A stretch of DNA of 64,000 nt from CAZUGA01 sp964619885 (lineage in GTDB: Bacteria; Pseudomonadota; Gammaproteobacteria; Methylococcales; UBA1147): assembly GCA_964619885.1 (NCBI GenBank), contig CAZUGA010000002.1, positions 62,001 to 126,000 on the forward strand. The letters run 5' to 3'. Positions 9,752 through 19,061 of the stretch are shown in pieces. Below the pieces are notes generated by a model that saw only the letters and a list, made by a program, of their open reading frames with translations, was not told the origin of the DNA and did not search any database. Each line of letters begins with the position of its first letter. Position 1 is the stretch's first letter. Both the position numbers and the translations under genes were made by a program.

Positions 9752-10207
9752 TCATTCTACTAATTCTGCATCATCGAACCATAGCTTGATCTCTCTTTCT
9801 GCGTTCACTATTGAATCAGAGGCATGAACAACGTTTTCAAAAACACCCGTTTTTGAGTTTATTCTTCCGTATTTACCTCGGATAGATGTTGGATCGGCTT
9901 CTTCTGGGTTTGTTTTTCCGGCAATATTTCTAACTTTTTTAATAGCATCTTCTCCCTTGTATACTAAAGCTAAAACTCTGTTTGTATGGAACTCTCCTTT
10001 TATGTATTTTATTGTTTCCTTGAAAATTTCCGGTTTTGCTTGCTTGAGGTCAGAATAATGTTCCTCCGCCAGTTCCTTAGAAACATTAAGAATTTTTGCG
10101 CCAACAATTCGCAATTTCGTTTCGGAAATCTTTGAAATTACATTTCCTGTTAGACTTTTTAATAATCCATCAGGCTTAATTAGTATTAATACTCTTTCGT
10201 CATTCAT
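9752..10207 (-). CDS. ndk: Divergent nucleoside diphosphate kinase
   Basis: The product (151 aa) should transfer phosphate between nucleoside triphosphates and diphosphates through a phospho-histidine. Visible motifs are IKPDG near the N-terminus, the TNPEEADP and SIRGKYG nucleotide-binding region, and the active-site block ENVVHASDS, which has Ala where the family usually has Gly (HGSD). A charged stretch before the FHTNRVLAL strand is longer than in standard bacterial enzymes. That layout recalls NDKs from some archaea and candidate-phyla bacteria (from memory). ATG 10207 is chosen because the longer frame begins with a poor TTG. No good ribosome site is seen. The gene is visibly richer in A/T than its neighbours and lies between decayed insertion sequences, suggesting transfer. 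Confidence 0.88.
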   Translation of the reverse strand: MNDERVLILIKPDGLLKSLTGNVISKISETKLRIVGAKILNVSKELAEEHYSDLKQAKPEIFKETIKYIKGEFHTNRVLALVYKGEDAIKKVRNIAGKTNPEEADPTSIRGKYGRINSKTGVFENVVHASDSIVNAEREIKLWFDDAELVE

Positions 10208-10338
10208 TAAACAATTTGCTGTGTATAAGAAATAATAAACGCTTTTTTTGATCAAACGGAAATGTACGGAAGGATCTGTAAATTGTCAATTGATGTGTCG
10301 ACACTTTTTCGGATACAAAGTTAAGCAATTTTTTACTG

Positions 10339-10500
10339 TTACTCGTAATCTACCGGTGAACAGTAATCATTGACATAATGAAGTCGAATGAAAAAAGCTT
10401 TCATAAACAAGTGTACGCAATTCACAGCACAATTGAGCCATTCACGGAGCATCTCTTTTATTCGATTGAACGTTCGTTTTCGGCCTGTGGGCTGAATAAA
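10339..10500 (-). pseudogene. Possible C-terminal remnant of an IS3-family transposase
   Basis: On the minus strand the frame ends RLHYVNDYCSPVDYE, which closely resembles the usual OrfB ending of IS3-family transposases (RLHS-x-n-GY-SPV-YE). The upstream residues fit only loosely, and no catalytic residues or second orf are present. If correct, this is the last trace of an IS3 element next to the transferred ndk gene. The match is short, so the call is tentative. Confidence 0.35.
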
Positions 10501-10546
10501 CGACACGACGGTCTGCCTGATCAGCCAGCAGTAATTGCATTGTTTG

Positions 10547-11980
10547 TTATTGGCATAGTTGTTCGCAGGCCGCGATGATATCCTGCAAACAGGCTTCCAT
10601 ATGCGATTGATGGGTTCTGAAACACAAGACGCAAATGCGAATCGCGAAACGGTCACCCAACATCGTACCGGTTAGGAAAACATTGCGCCGTTGGTTGATA
10701 TTTTGCAGCAAATTACGGGTGACAGTGTTGAGTTCTTGTGTATCTAATCCATCAACTTTGGCCATAAATGTTACGACTGTAAGTTGTGGTTCGTTCAACA
10801 ATTCTATGTGATCAAGTCGTTGCAGTTCGGTGCTAATCCAGCGTGCCAGATCTAGCTTTTCGTCAAGATAGTCGCGGAACACCGAAATACCATGCATTTT
10901 TATAGGCAGCCAAATTCTGAGTCCACGGAATTCTCGAGTCAATTCTGGCGAAATTTGACAAAAATCGACCAGATTGGGATCTTCTTGCATTGCTGGCATG
11001 TAATCGGCATCGGCTGCGTGTGCGCGCTTCAGCGTTTCCCTGTCTCGAACAATAAGACAACCTGTACCGTAGGGCAAAAACAAGCTTTTGTGCGGATCCA
11101 GCGTGATCGAATCGGCTTTATTTAATCCTTGAAGCATTGCCTGTCCGCGTTCGGTCAGCATAAAAAATCCGCCGTACGCGGCGTCCACGTGCAGCCATAA
11201 TGCTTGTTGTTGGCAAATAGAAGCGATGCTATCCAGGCTATCGATCGCTCCACTGTTGGTCGTGCCAGCGTTAGCGACGACCGCAAACGGTTTTAAACCA
11301 CGTTGACGGTCTATGTTGATGAGCTGTTTTAAATGGTCGATTCGAATCCGATAGTTTTCGTCGGTTGCGATGATTCTAACGCGTTTGGCAGGAAATCCGG
11401 CGAGAATCGCTGCTTTTTGCACTGAATGATGCGTTTGGTCTGACGTGTAAATCGTACCGTTTAGGAAATTATCCGCTAAGCGTTCGCGGCGAGCGGTAAA
11501 TAACGCGGAAAAATTTGCGAGTGATCCTCCGCTGGTCAAAAACCCACCCGCTGAATCGGGGTAATCGACAATATCGCAAAACCAACGTATTACGTTGGTT
11601 TCAATCTGAACCAAGCCCGGTGCTGCCGCCCAAACGCCGACATAGCGGTTAACCGCTTTACTGATTAAATCAGCCAGCGCCGCATGGAAAATACCGCCAC
11701 CGGGAATATAAGCCATGTAGCCGGGATTGGCGCTATTGAAACTTTTGGCGACAGTTTCATCGAACAACGAGCTCAACAACACATCGAAATTTTCGCCTGT
11801 TTCGGGCAACGGTTGTCTAATTTTGGCTGCTAATAGGTCTCCACCTTCGACATCACTCGCGGGTTGCTCGGGTAGTGAAATGATATGTTCGATTATTTTT
11901 TCACTGACTTGTTCTAGTAATTTCGACATGCGTGCTGCATCGAATTCCAGGGGAAAATTCTGGTGCTCTACGTGGCTCAT
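10547..11980 (-). CDS. Group II pyridoxal-phosphate-dependent decarboxylase
   Basis: A 477-residue cytoplasmic enzyme of the aromatic-amino-acid / glutamate decarboxylase fold, predicted to remove CO2 from an amino acid using PLP. The Schiff-base lysine is K298 in DPHKSLFLPYG. The PLP-contacting aspartate is D266 in HVDAAYGG, and the ring-stacking histidine lies near H185 in SDQTHHSV. The N-terminal NPGYMAYIPGGG block matches aromatic-L-amino-acid-decarboxylase-like bacterial proteins. Length is normal for the family. It is divergent from the gcvT leader, with about 160 bp between. The substrate cannot be decided; tryptophan, tyrosine, DOPA or another amino acid are all possible. Confidence 0.9.
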   Translation of the reverse strand: MSHVEHQNFPLEFDAARMSKLLEQVSEKIIEHIISLPEQPASDVEGGDLLAAKIRQPLPETGENFDVLLSSLFDETVAKSFNSANPGYMAYIPGGGIFHAALADLISKAVNRYVGVWAAAPGLVQIETNVIRWFCDIVDYPDSAGGFLTSGGSLANFSALFTARRERLADNFLNGTIYTSDQTHHSVQKAAILAGFPAKRVRIIATDENYRIRIDHLKQLINIDRQRGLKPFAVVANAGTTNSGAIDSLDSIASICQQQALWLHVDAAYGGFFMLTERGQAMLQGLNKADSITLDPHKSLFLPYGTGCLIVRDRETLKRAHAADADYMPAMQEDPNLVDFCQISPELTREFRGLRIWLPIKMHGISVFRDYLDEKLDLARWISTELQRLDHIELLNEPQLTVVTFMAKVDGLDTQELNTVTRNLLQNINQRRNVFLTGTMLGDRFAIRICVLCFRTHQSHMEACLQDIIAACEQLCQ

Positions 11981-12143
11981 TTCTGGTAAAACTAGATCCG
12001 AAAAACTAACAGGAACAGAGATTGTAGAAGAATCGATATCTTGGGGCTACAACCTATCGTTCAGATGTTAGAATTCCCGCTAAGGAATCGAGTTGGCTCG
12101 AATCTCAAATTGGTTCATCCAATGAATCCTGGAGGGTTGTGTC

Positions 12144-12182
12144 ATGTGGTCGATACAAGAATTTGATGCGCTAGTCGAATAG
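12144..12182 (+). CDS. Possible 12-codon leader ORF upstream of gcvT
   Basis: A strong ribosome-binding sequence (GGAGGG at 12131-12136) precedes ATG 12144, which opens the 12-codon frame MWSIQEFDALVE ending in TAG at 12180-12182. gcvT starts eight bases later without a clear ribosome site of its own. Translation of gcvT may therefore be coupled to this short frame. The leader contains no glycine codons, so classical glycine attenuation is not indicated. Confidence 0.35.
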   Translation: MWSIQEFDALVE

Positions 12183-12189
12183 AATCTAT

Positions 12190-13338
12190 ATGTCGGAACC
12201 TATCAAAACTACGATGTTAAAACGTACCCCGCTGCACGTATTACATGAAGAATTGGGTGCGAAGCTCGTCGCCTTTTCTGGCTATGCAATGCCGGTCCAG
12301 TACACCAACGGAATTATTGCGGAGCATAAGCATACCCGTAACCAAGCCGGTCTATTCGATATTTCGCACATGGGTCAAATCCGGCTGTCGGGCCCGATTG
12401 CCGCACTAGAATTGGAAAAATTAATACCGACCCAGATCTGTGATTTACCCGTATTTGCGCAACGCTATTCGGTGTTCACTAATGAAAATGGCGGAATTAT
12501 CGATGATTTTATGGTCGGCAATGCGGGTGATTATTTTAATCTTGTTGTTAATGCATCGAGAAAAGAAGTCGATCTTTCGTACCTGCAGACTCGCTTGGGT
12601 GACAGCTGTGAGCTCAATGAACTGGATAATAAAGCGTTGTTGGCCCTGCAAGGCCCCAAATCTGCTTCTGTACTGGAGCGGCATGTGCCCGGTGTGGAGG
12701 CAATGCCTTTTATGTCGCTCCTGAAAGCCGAAATTAGTGCCGTGCCGTGCTTGTTGACGCGCTGCGGCTATACCGGAGAGGATGGATACGAAATTTCATT
12801 GCCGGCTGATAGCGCTGAACAAATCGCCCGACTTTTGCTCGTCGAGCCAGAGGTCGCGGCGGCGGGTTTGGGAGCTAGAGATTCGCTTCGCATGGAGGCC
12901 GGGCTCTGTTTATACGGCCACGACATTGATGAAACAACTACACCGGTCGAGGCGGGATTGCATTGGGTGATTGCGTCGGCTTATCGACAGGGTAAAAGCG
13001 TCCCAGCGAAATTTCCGGGTGCGGCAAAGATTCTCGCGGAACTCAATGACGGCCCGAGTCGGCGCCGGGTCGGGTTAATGCCTGAAGGCCGCGCGCCAAT
13101 ACGCGAAGGTGCTCGTATCTTGGATATCAATGGGGTTAAAGTCGGCCGGGTCACAAGTGGCGGATTCGGTGCGACCGTCAATGGACCGATTGCGATGGCT
13201 TATGTTGAATCGGGTAGTACCGCAGTAGGTACGCCGTTGACGGTGGTGCTACGCGGTAAAATCCATCCGCTCAGCGTGGTTAGTCTGCCATTTGTCGAGC
13301 ATCGATACGTTACAAATAAAACTGGAGACATAATATGA
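12190..13338 (+). CDS. gcvT: Glycine cleavage system aminomethyltransferase (T protein)
   Basis: GcvT (382 aa) takes the aminomethyl group from lipoylated H protein and passes it to tetrahydrofolate, releasing ammonia and methylene-THF. Family motifs are clear: the N-terminal TPLHVLHEELGAKLVAFSGY block, GYTGEDGYE, the ARDSLRMEAGLCLYGHD folate/aminomethyl region and the C-terminal VGRVTSGGFG block. Length is typical. The stop overlaps the gcvP start (ATGA), so the two are translated together. gcvH is not between them or elsewhere in the window, so the H protein must be encoded elsewhere. ATG 12190 lacks a good ribosome site; see the leader frame just upstream. Confidence 0.97.
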   Translation: MSEPIKTTMLKRTPLHVLHEELGAKLVAFSGYAMPVQYTNGIIAEHKHTRNQAGLFDISHMGQIRLSGPIAALELEKLIPTQICDLPVFAQRYSVFTNENGGIIDDFMVGNAGDYFNLVVNASRKEVDLSYLQTRLGDSCELNELDNKALLALQGPKSASVLERHVPGVEAMPFMSLLKAEISAVPCLLTRCGYTGEDGYEISLPADSAEQIARLLLVEPEVAAAGLGARDSLRMEAGLCLYGHDIDETTTPVEAGLHWVIASAYRQGKSVPAKFPGAAKILAELNDGPSRRRVGLMPEGRAPIREGARILDINGVKVGRVTSGGFGATVNGPIAMAYVESGSTAVGTPLTVVLRGKIHPLSVVSLPFVEHRYVTNKTGDII

Positions 13339-16232
13339 CTTCAATCCGCCCGGATCTGGACGATCTGGAGATGCCCGGCGATTTTATCCGCCGGCATATT
13401 GGTCCGAATCGAGGCCAAATCGACGCAATGCTAGAGACTTTGGGTCTGGACTCACTGGATGCAATTGTCGACAAGGCACTTCCTGAGACAATTTTATCGC
13501 CGACGCCGTTATCGTTGGAACATAATTTTAGCGAACGAGCGGTGGCTAGCTATATGCGTAAAATGCGCGGTCGTAACCGGATTTTAGTATCGATGATCGG
13601 CATGGGATATTACGGAACCCTGATGCCGGCTGTGATCAAACGCAACGTGATGGAAAATCCAGGATGGTATACGGCTTACACGCCGTACCAAGCTGAAGTG
13701 AGTCAAGGTCGCTTGGAAGCACTGCTCAATTTTCAACAGATGATTATCGATTTGACAGGGTTGGATCTTGCCAATGCGTCGTTATTGGATGAAGCGACCG
13801 CGGCGGCGGAAGCGATGGCAATGTCGCTACGCCTGGCTAAAAAAGCGAATTGCAAATATTTCGTGGACAATGATTGTCATCCGCAAACCGTTGCGGTAAT
13901 TCAGACGCGTGCTCGTGGTTTGGGGATTGAAATCATATGTGGCGATCCGCTCACCGAATTGGCCGATAAAGATGTATTCGGGGCGTTGGTTCAGTATCCG
14001 GGTTCTAGTGGTGAAGTGCGGGATTTGCGGCCCATCGCGGAAAGTTTGCACGCGCAATCGGCTTTGTTGACCGTAGCTACCGATCCCCTGGCATTGGTGT
14101 TGCTGAAATCGCCAGGTGAAATGGGAGCGGATATTGCCGTCGGTAGTGCACAAAGATTTGGCGTCCCAATGGGATATGGCGGCCCGCATGCGGCCTTTTT
14201 TGCGACAAAAGATGCGTACAAGCGCCAGACGCCGGGGCGTATTATTGGTGTTTCTGTTGATGAACAGGGCCAACCGGCGTTGCGCATGGCTCTGCAAACT
14301 CGTGAACAACATATCCGGCGGGAAAGGGCGACCAGTAACATTTGTACGTCCCAGGTTTTGCTTGCGATCTTGTCGAGCTTTTATGCGATTTACCACGGAC
14401 CCGATGGATTGCGTTCGATTGCCGGTCGGGTTCACCGCTACGCGGAAATACTAGCTGCAGGCTTAAAAGCTTTGGGTCACGAGGTAGTCACGCAGATCTT
14501 TTTTGATACATTGACCGTTCGCGTGCCTGGGCAGGCGCGCCGCATTTCCGCCCGCGCTCGTGAGTCTGGCATTAATCTTCGTGTGAATGATGCGGATTCG
14601 GTTGGTATTGCATTCGATGAGAACACTACCCGACACGAAGTGCGGGCCTTATGGCGGGCTTTCTCGTCATCGGTGGAACATGCGTTGGATATTGAAAAGT
14701 TGGACCAAAGTTTGGGTGAATCTATTCCGGAATTTTTGTCGCGCAATAATGAGATATTAAGCCATCCGGTTTTTCATGACTACCATTGTGAAACTGAAAT
14801 GATGCGCTATATGCGTAGACTTGCGCGCAAAGATATAACGTTGGACCGGTCAATGATACCGTTGGGATCTTGTACGATGAAGCTAAATGCAGCAACCGAG
14901 ATGCAGGCGCTGTCGTATCGGGAATTTAGCGCGATGCACCCGTTTGTCCCGTTGGATCAGGCTCAAGGTTACCAGCAGTTGTTTGATGAACTGGAAGCGA
15001 TGTTGTGCGATTTAACCGGATTTGACGCTTTTTCATTGCAGCCAAATGCGGGTTCACAGGGTGAATATGCGGGTTTGTTAGTCATCCGTAAATACCACGA
15101 ACAGCGCGGAGATAACGCGCGCCATATTTGTCTGATTCCTGCTTCGGCGCATGGTACCAATCCGGCCAGTGCTGTTCTGGCCGGATTGAAGGTTGTTGTT
15201 GTCGCTTGCGATGATAATGGTAACGTCAGTTTGGACGATCTGCGATCTAAAGCCCTAGAATATGCCGACAATCTGGCTGCATTGATGATCACCTATCCGT
15301 CGACTCACGGCGTATTCGAAGAGGCTATTTGTGAAATTTGCGAAATCGTTCATAGCGCGGGCGGTCAAGTCTATATGGACGGGGCGAATTTCAATGCTTT
15401 GGTCGGACTGTGCAGACCCGGGCAAATTGGGGCTGACGTCGCGCATATTAATCTGCATAAGACCTTTAGCATTCCTCATGGCGGCGGTGGGCCGGGTGCC
15501 GGTCCGATTGGTGTACTAAAACACTTGTCTCCCTTCCTTCCGGATCACCCGGTCGTTCAAGGTGTTAACCCCGCCGCCGGGCGGGTCGGAACTATAGGGA
15601 CGGTGTCGGCGGCGCCGTGGGGTTCTGCAAGTATCCTGACCATCACATGGGCCTATATCGCGATGATGCGCAATACCGGTTTGAAGCGGGCAACCCTTGT
15701 CGCGATTCTGAGCGCCAACTACGTTGCCAAACGGTTGGCAGCGCATTATCCAATCCTATATACCGGCAAGAACGGAATGGTCGCGCACGAATGCATAATC
15801 GATCTGCGCTCGATCAAGGAAACCACTGGGATTACCGTGGATGATATTGCCAAACGCTTGATCGATTTTGGCTTTCACGCTCCAACCATGTCATTTCCGG
15901 TTGCTGACACAATGATGATTGAACCCACCGAGAGCGAAAATAAGCGTGAGATCGATCGTTTTTGCCAGGCGATGATTCAGATACGGCAGGAAATCGCAGC
16001 GATCGAAAACGGCGAGTCGGATGCAGAGAATAATGTCGTGCGCAATGCACCGCATACGCACCAACTCTTAATCCGGGATTTCTGGGATTATCCCTACACG
16101 AAAGAACAAGCTTTTTTCCCGCTAAAAGAATCGCATCTGGATAAATATTGGCCACCGGTCGGCCGGGTGGACAATGTTGGTGGTGACCGAAATCTTGTGT
16201 GTACCTGTCCGCCGGTATCGAGTTATCAATGA
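13335..16232 (+). CDS. gcvP: Glycine dehydrogenase (decarboxylating), P protein
   Basis: GcvP (965 aa) decarboxylates glycine with PLP and loads the aminomethyl group onto the lipoyl arm of GcvH. This is the long single-chain form with both GcvPA-like and GcvPB-like halves. The N-terminal half carries FIRRHIGPN and MIGMGYYGT. The C-terminal half carries the PLP lysine K709 in NLHKTFSIPHGGGGPG. The SCTMKLN and HGTNPASA blocks are also present. It overlaps the gcvT stop by four bases. In a one-carbon-metabolising cell the system links glycine to methylene-THF. The C-terminus is complete and no terminator follows immediately. Confidence 0.97.
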   Translation: MTSIRPDLDDLEMPGDFIRRHIGPNRGQIDAMLETLGLDSLDAIVDKALPETILSPTPLSLEHNFSERAVASYMRKMRGRNRILVSMIGMGYYGTLMPAVIKRNVMENPGWYTAYTPYQAEVSQGRLEALLNFQQMIIDLTGLDLANASLLDEATAAAEAMAMSLRLAKKANCKYFVDNDCHPQTVAVIQTRARGLGIEIICGDPLTELADKDVFGALVQYPGSSGEVRDLRPIAESLHAQSALLTVATDPLALVLLKSPGEMGADIAVGSAQRFGVPMGYGGPHAAFFATKDAYKRQTPGRIIGVSVDEQGQPALRMALQTREQHIRRERATSNICTSQVLLAILSSFYAIYHGPDGLRSIAGRVHRYAEILAAGLKALGHEVVTQIFFDTLTVRVPGQARRISARARESGINLRVNDADSVGIAFDENTTRHEVRALWRAFSSSVEHALDIEKLDQSLGESIPEFLSRNNEILSHPVFHDYHCETEMMRYMRRLARKDITLDRSMIPLGSCTMKLNAATEMQALSYREFSAMHPFVPLDQAQGYQQLFDELEAMLCDLTGFDAFSLQPNAGSQGEYAGLLVIRKYHEQRGDNARHICLIPASAHGTNPASAVLAGLKVVVVACDDNGNVSLDDLRSKALEYADNLAALMITYPSTHGVFEEAICEICEIVHSAGGQVYMDGANFNALVGLCRPGQIGADVAHINLHKTFSIPHGGGGPGAGPIGVLKHLSPFLPDHPVVQGVNPAAGRVGTIGTVSAAPWGSASILTITWAYIAMMRNTGLKRATLVAILSANYVAKRLAAHYPILYTGKNGMVAHECIIDLRSIKETTGITVDDIAKRLIDFGFHAPTMSFPVADTMMIEPTESENKREIDRFCQAMIQIRQEIAAIENGESDAENNVVRNAPHTHQLLIRDFWDYPYTKEQAFFPLKESHLDKYWPPVGRVDNVGGDRNLVCTCPPVSSYQ

Positions 16233-16410
16233 AATATTCAGCCCTTCCGATTGCTTGCCGTAACATTTTGTAACCCAATTAAATCAAAGTGATTGGAGTA
16301 TTTAGCGTGTTTTGTGCTACATTCCTATGCGCGCGGGCTCGGCTCTAAATTAATGCTAGTTCAATAGGCTATAAGTGGGGCTCGATTTTCAATCCAAAAG
16401 GGAGATCTCA

Positions 16411-16815
16411 ATGGCAAAACTATCTGATATTGAAGGCATAGGCAAAAAGTACGCCGCGAAACTTTCGAAAGCGGGGATTGGGTCGTTGGAAAAATTGCTG
16501 GAACGTGGATGTGTGAAAAAGGGACGTAAAGAAATTGCGGAAACCTGTGGTGTTTCCGAAAAATTGATTTTGGAATGGGTCAATCGTGCTGATCTTGCCA
16601 GAATAAAAGGGGTGAGTACCCAGTATGCTGATTTACTGGAATGCGCCGGGGTCGATACCGTGCCTGAATTGGCGCAGCGTAATGCCGCGAACCTGCAAGC
16701 AAAAATGGCTGAGGTCAATGCGGCAAAAAAATTGGTGCGTCAACTGCCCGCCGTTTCCCAAGTAGAAAAATGGGTGCTCCAGGCTAAGGAATTGCCACGG
16801 GTAATATCGCACTAA
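16411..16815 (+). CDS. DUF4332 / helix-hairpin-helix protein
   Basis: A 134-residue basic cytoplasmic protein made of two helix-hairpin-helix-like repeats: DIEGIGKKYAAKLSKAGIGSL near the N-terminus and ARIKGVSTQYADLLECAGV in the middle. This arrangement is typical of DUF4332 proteins, whose role is not established but which may touch nucleic acid. ATG 16411 is chosen because AGGGAGA sits just upstream, while the longer frame lacks a start signal. It follows gcvP by about 180 bp, probably as a separate transcription unit. Confidence 0.85.
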   Translation: MAKLSDIEGIGKKYAAKLSKAGIGSLEKLLERGCVKKGRKEIAETCGVSEKLILEWVNRADLARIKGVSTQYADLLECAGVDTVPELAQRNAANLQAKMAEVNAAKKLVRQLPAVSQVEKWVLQAKELPRVISH

Positions 16816-17177
16816 AATTTAGCTTCGCGGAATTGAAGATCTGGATCTTTGAACTGGCGACTTAGCTGTACGCCGGTTGATCCGAATTAGATCCGGTATT
16901 CTGCAGGCGTCCCGTACCGCGTATAGACGTCCGCGGACACAAATTGCTGGCAAACTGAATTGATTCTGTCGTTCGTTTGTCGGGCAAGGTTTTTCATTGC
17001 CCCTTAAAAAAACTGCGCATTGGGGACAGTACTAATTATTTAGTGCATGTTGTAGGCTACTTTAGGCAAACTTGCGCCGCTCTAACCTAGATTCCGATAC
17101 TGCAATATGGGTTGTAATGACCTGCATGCGCGCTTTGCGCTTTTAGCCCGGCGAGCGCCACGTTTTTTCGTAGTGAT
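16816..17177. other. Intergenic region, 362 bp, nothing recognised
   Basis: No gene, RNA or clear terminator was found. A short GGGGACAGT string near 17020 recalls flanks of REP-associated transposases but is too short to call. Confidence 0.5.
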
Positions 17178-19061
17178 ATGCTTGAATTAAAGCAAATACC
17201 GTTTTTCTCCAGTCTGCCATCGGCGCTATTGCATCGCATTGAACGGGCAATGGATTTAAGTTCTGTGCCGCCCGGCACTATAGTTTGTCGCAAGGGCGAG
17301 CAGGGCCGATTCTTTTACGCTATAGCGTCGGGTGGGGTCAATATCGATTTAATGTCCGGTTTGCGAAATTCCAGCGTTTATCTGGGAGCCGGCCAAGTTT
17401 TTGGAGAGATGTCGTTATTTACCGATGCTCCTGTTTCGGCGACGGTAAAAGCAGTTAGTGAGACACAGTTATTCCGTTTATCCAAGGACGAATTTTTAAA
17501 TTTTGTTGATTCCGAGCCGGAAATATATCGCGCACTGATTGAGATCTTGATTGATCGGTTACGCCATCGATCGGAAAAGATGATTTCGGCAGGACGGGCG
17601 TCGTGTTGCTACATGGTTAGCGCTGGTGTTGCCGATTCGCATTCGGGAATGTTGTCCGCATTGTTTGACGATATTCTGCATTACAGTCCTGGATCGACCC
17701 TGATTGATTGTACTCACTATGTATTCCGTGAAGGCGGTCGGGACGATGACGACCTACCAGAGTTTTTCCCCGAGATCGAGCAAACCGTTCATTGTAGGAA
17801 AATTGATCAATCCTCGGATTCCCGCTATTCAGTGGACGCTCCGTTGAACTGGTTACAGGTATTGATAAGAAATTGGAAATCCACGGGTAGCACTGGCCAG
17901 GTGTTGTTGATTGCAATCGATTTATCGATGTTTCAAAAATTGCTGTCAGATGTTGAACGCCAGGATATCGTAATTGCGCTATCCAGGAATTACCGTGAAG
18001 AGCATGCGGCCATCGATATGGCCAGCAAGATTGCTGAAGATTCCGCGTTTACGTCAGCAATATTGGTGGACAAATCGATCCATCGTCGGTCAAGGCCAGG
18101 CGTGCGCTGGGGTTTTCAATTATCTACCGATTCCAACGTTTCACTGGATAATGCTGCTTTATGGAACCAAGATCCAAAACGTAGAGCCGACGTCGATTGG
18201 CTGGCACGTTGGGTCACGAAACGTGAGATTGGGCTAGCGCTTTCAGCTGGGGCCGCACGGGGATTTGCGCATCTAGGGGTTATCGAGGTGCTAGAACGGG
18301 CAGGAATCCCAATCGATTGCGTATCTGGAACCAGCATGGGTGGCATAGTTGCATTGGTCTATGGGATGACGGGCAGTGCCGAACAATCGATAGCGATAAT
18401 TAGGGATTTGTTGGGTAAAAATTCTAAATTACGTGATCGATCTCTTGTGCCTCGGGGCTCTTATTTCAAGGGCAAGAAGATTTCCAAAGCCGCACATGCT
18501 TTGTTTCGTGACCTGGAAATCGGAGCATTACAAAAGCCTTGTGCGGTGGTTGCGGCAGATTTAGTGAGGGGTGAACGTTTGGTGATGGATAGAGGCTTGG
18601 TTTCGGTTGCGGCTTTGGGTACGTCGGCTATTCCAGGGTTATTTCCACCGATTGAATACGACGGCCGGATCCTAACCGACGGCGCTTTGATGAGCAGAAT
18701 TCCGATAGACGTTCTTGATGCGCGGCGCTGTGGTTTGCGTTTGGCGGTAAACGTTGTACCTTCCCCGGAGGCCAGGAAACAAGAAGCCGCTAATACGTTG
18801 GCCTGGCTTAAGGACCGTACAGCGCGTTTGCTAGGCTTGCGCTCTATCATTGGATACGCGTGGGAATTGCAGGCCTGGACTCATGGTGCCAACGAGGCCG
18901 AATCCGCAGATTTGCTGATCGAACCGGATACGAAAATATATTCGGGTTTCGATTTCGATAGGTTTGACGAAATGGTTGATGCGGGTCGAAGGGCTGCGGA
19001 CGCTCAGCTGGATCTGATCAATGCATCAGTTGAATCAGTACTGCGGCCTGGTGTTCCCTGA
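17178..19061 (+). CDS. Patatin-like phospholipase with cyclic-nucleotide-binding domain (NTE/RssA type)
   Basis: A 627-residue serine hydrolase predicted to cleave phospholipid or lysophospholipid acyl chains. Residues 1-125 form a cyclic-nucleotide/CRP-like beta-barrel, with GEMSLFTDAPVSATVKA at the phosphate-binding cassette position. A middle region of about 200 residues is unassigned. The patatin domain starts near 350 with LALSAGAARGFAHLG (oxyanion loop). The nucleophile is S386 in GTSMG and the dyad aspartate is D501 in DGAL. The layout resembles neuropathy target esterase and bacterial homologues. An upstream TGA-rich region makes ATG 17178 the natural start. Control by cAMP or cGMP is possible but unproven. 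Confidence 0.92.
   Translation: MLELKQIPFFSSLPSALLHRIERAMDLSSVPPGTIVCRKGEQGRFFYAIASGGVNIDLMSGLRNSSVYLGAGQVFGEMSLFTDAPVSATVKAVSETQLFRLSKDEFLNFVDSEPEIYRALIEILIDRLRHRSEKMISAGRASCCYMVSAGVADSHSGMLSALFDDILHYSPGSTLIDCTHYVFREGGRDDDDLPEFFPEIEQTVHCRKIDQSSDSRYSVDAPLNWLQVLIRNWKSTGSTGQVLLIAIDLSMFQKLLSDVERQDIVIALSRNYREEHAAIDMASKIAEDSAFTSAILVDKSIHRRSRPGVRWGFQLSTDSNVSLDNAALWNQDPKRRADVDWLARWVTKREIGLALSAGAARGFAHLGVIEVLERAGIPIDCVSGTSMGGIVALVYGMTGSAEQSIAIIRDLLGKNSKLRDRSLVPRGSYFKGKKISKAAHALFRDLEIGALQKPCAVVAADLVRGERLVMDRGLVSVAALGTSAIPGLFPPIEYDGRILTDGALMSRIPIDVLDARRCGLRLAVNVVPSPEARKQEAANTLAWLKDRTARLLGLRSIIGYAWELQAWTHGANEAESADLLIEPDTKIYSGFDFDRFDEMVDAGRRAADAQLDLINASVESVLRPGVP

Noticed and set aside
11981..12189. Glycine riboswitch upstream of gcvT
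   Set aside because: The conserved glycine-aptamer core strings were not found; only a short leader frame is visible.
13827..14435. Long antisense frame inside gcvP (and similar ones inside ftsH, 31077-31748)
   Set aside because: They are mirror frames of strongly conserved genes with no independent coding signs.
17009..17042. GGGGACAGT string as part of a REP/RAYT element
   Set aside because: No palindrome or transposase nearby; string too short.
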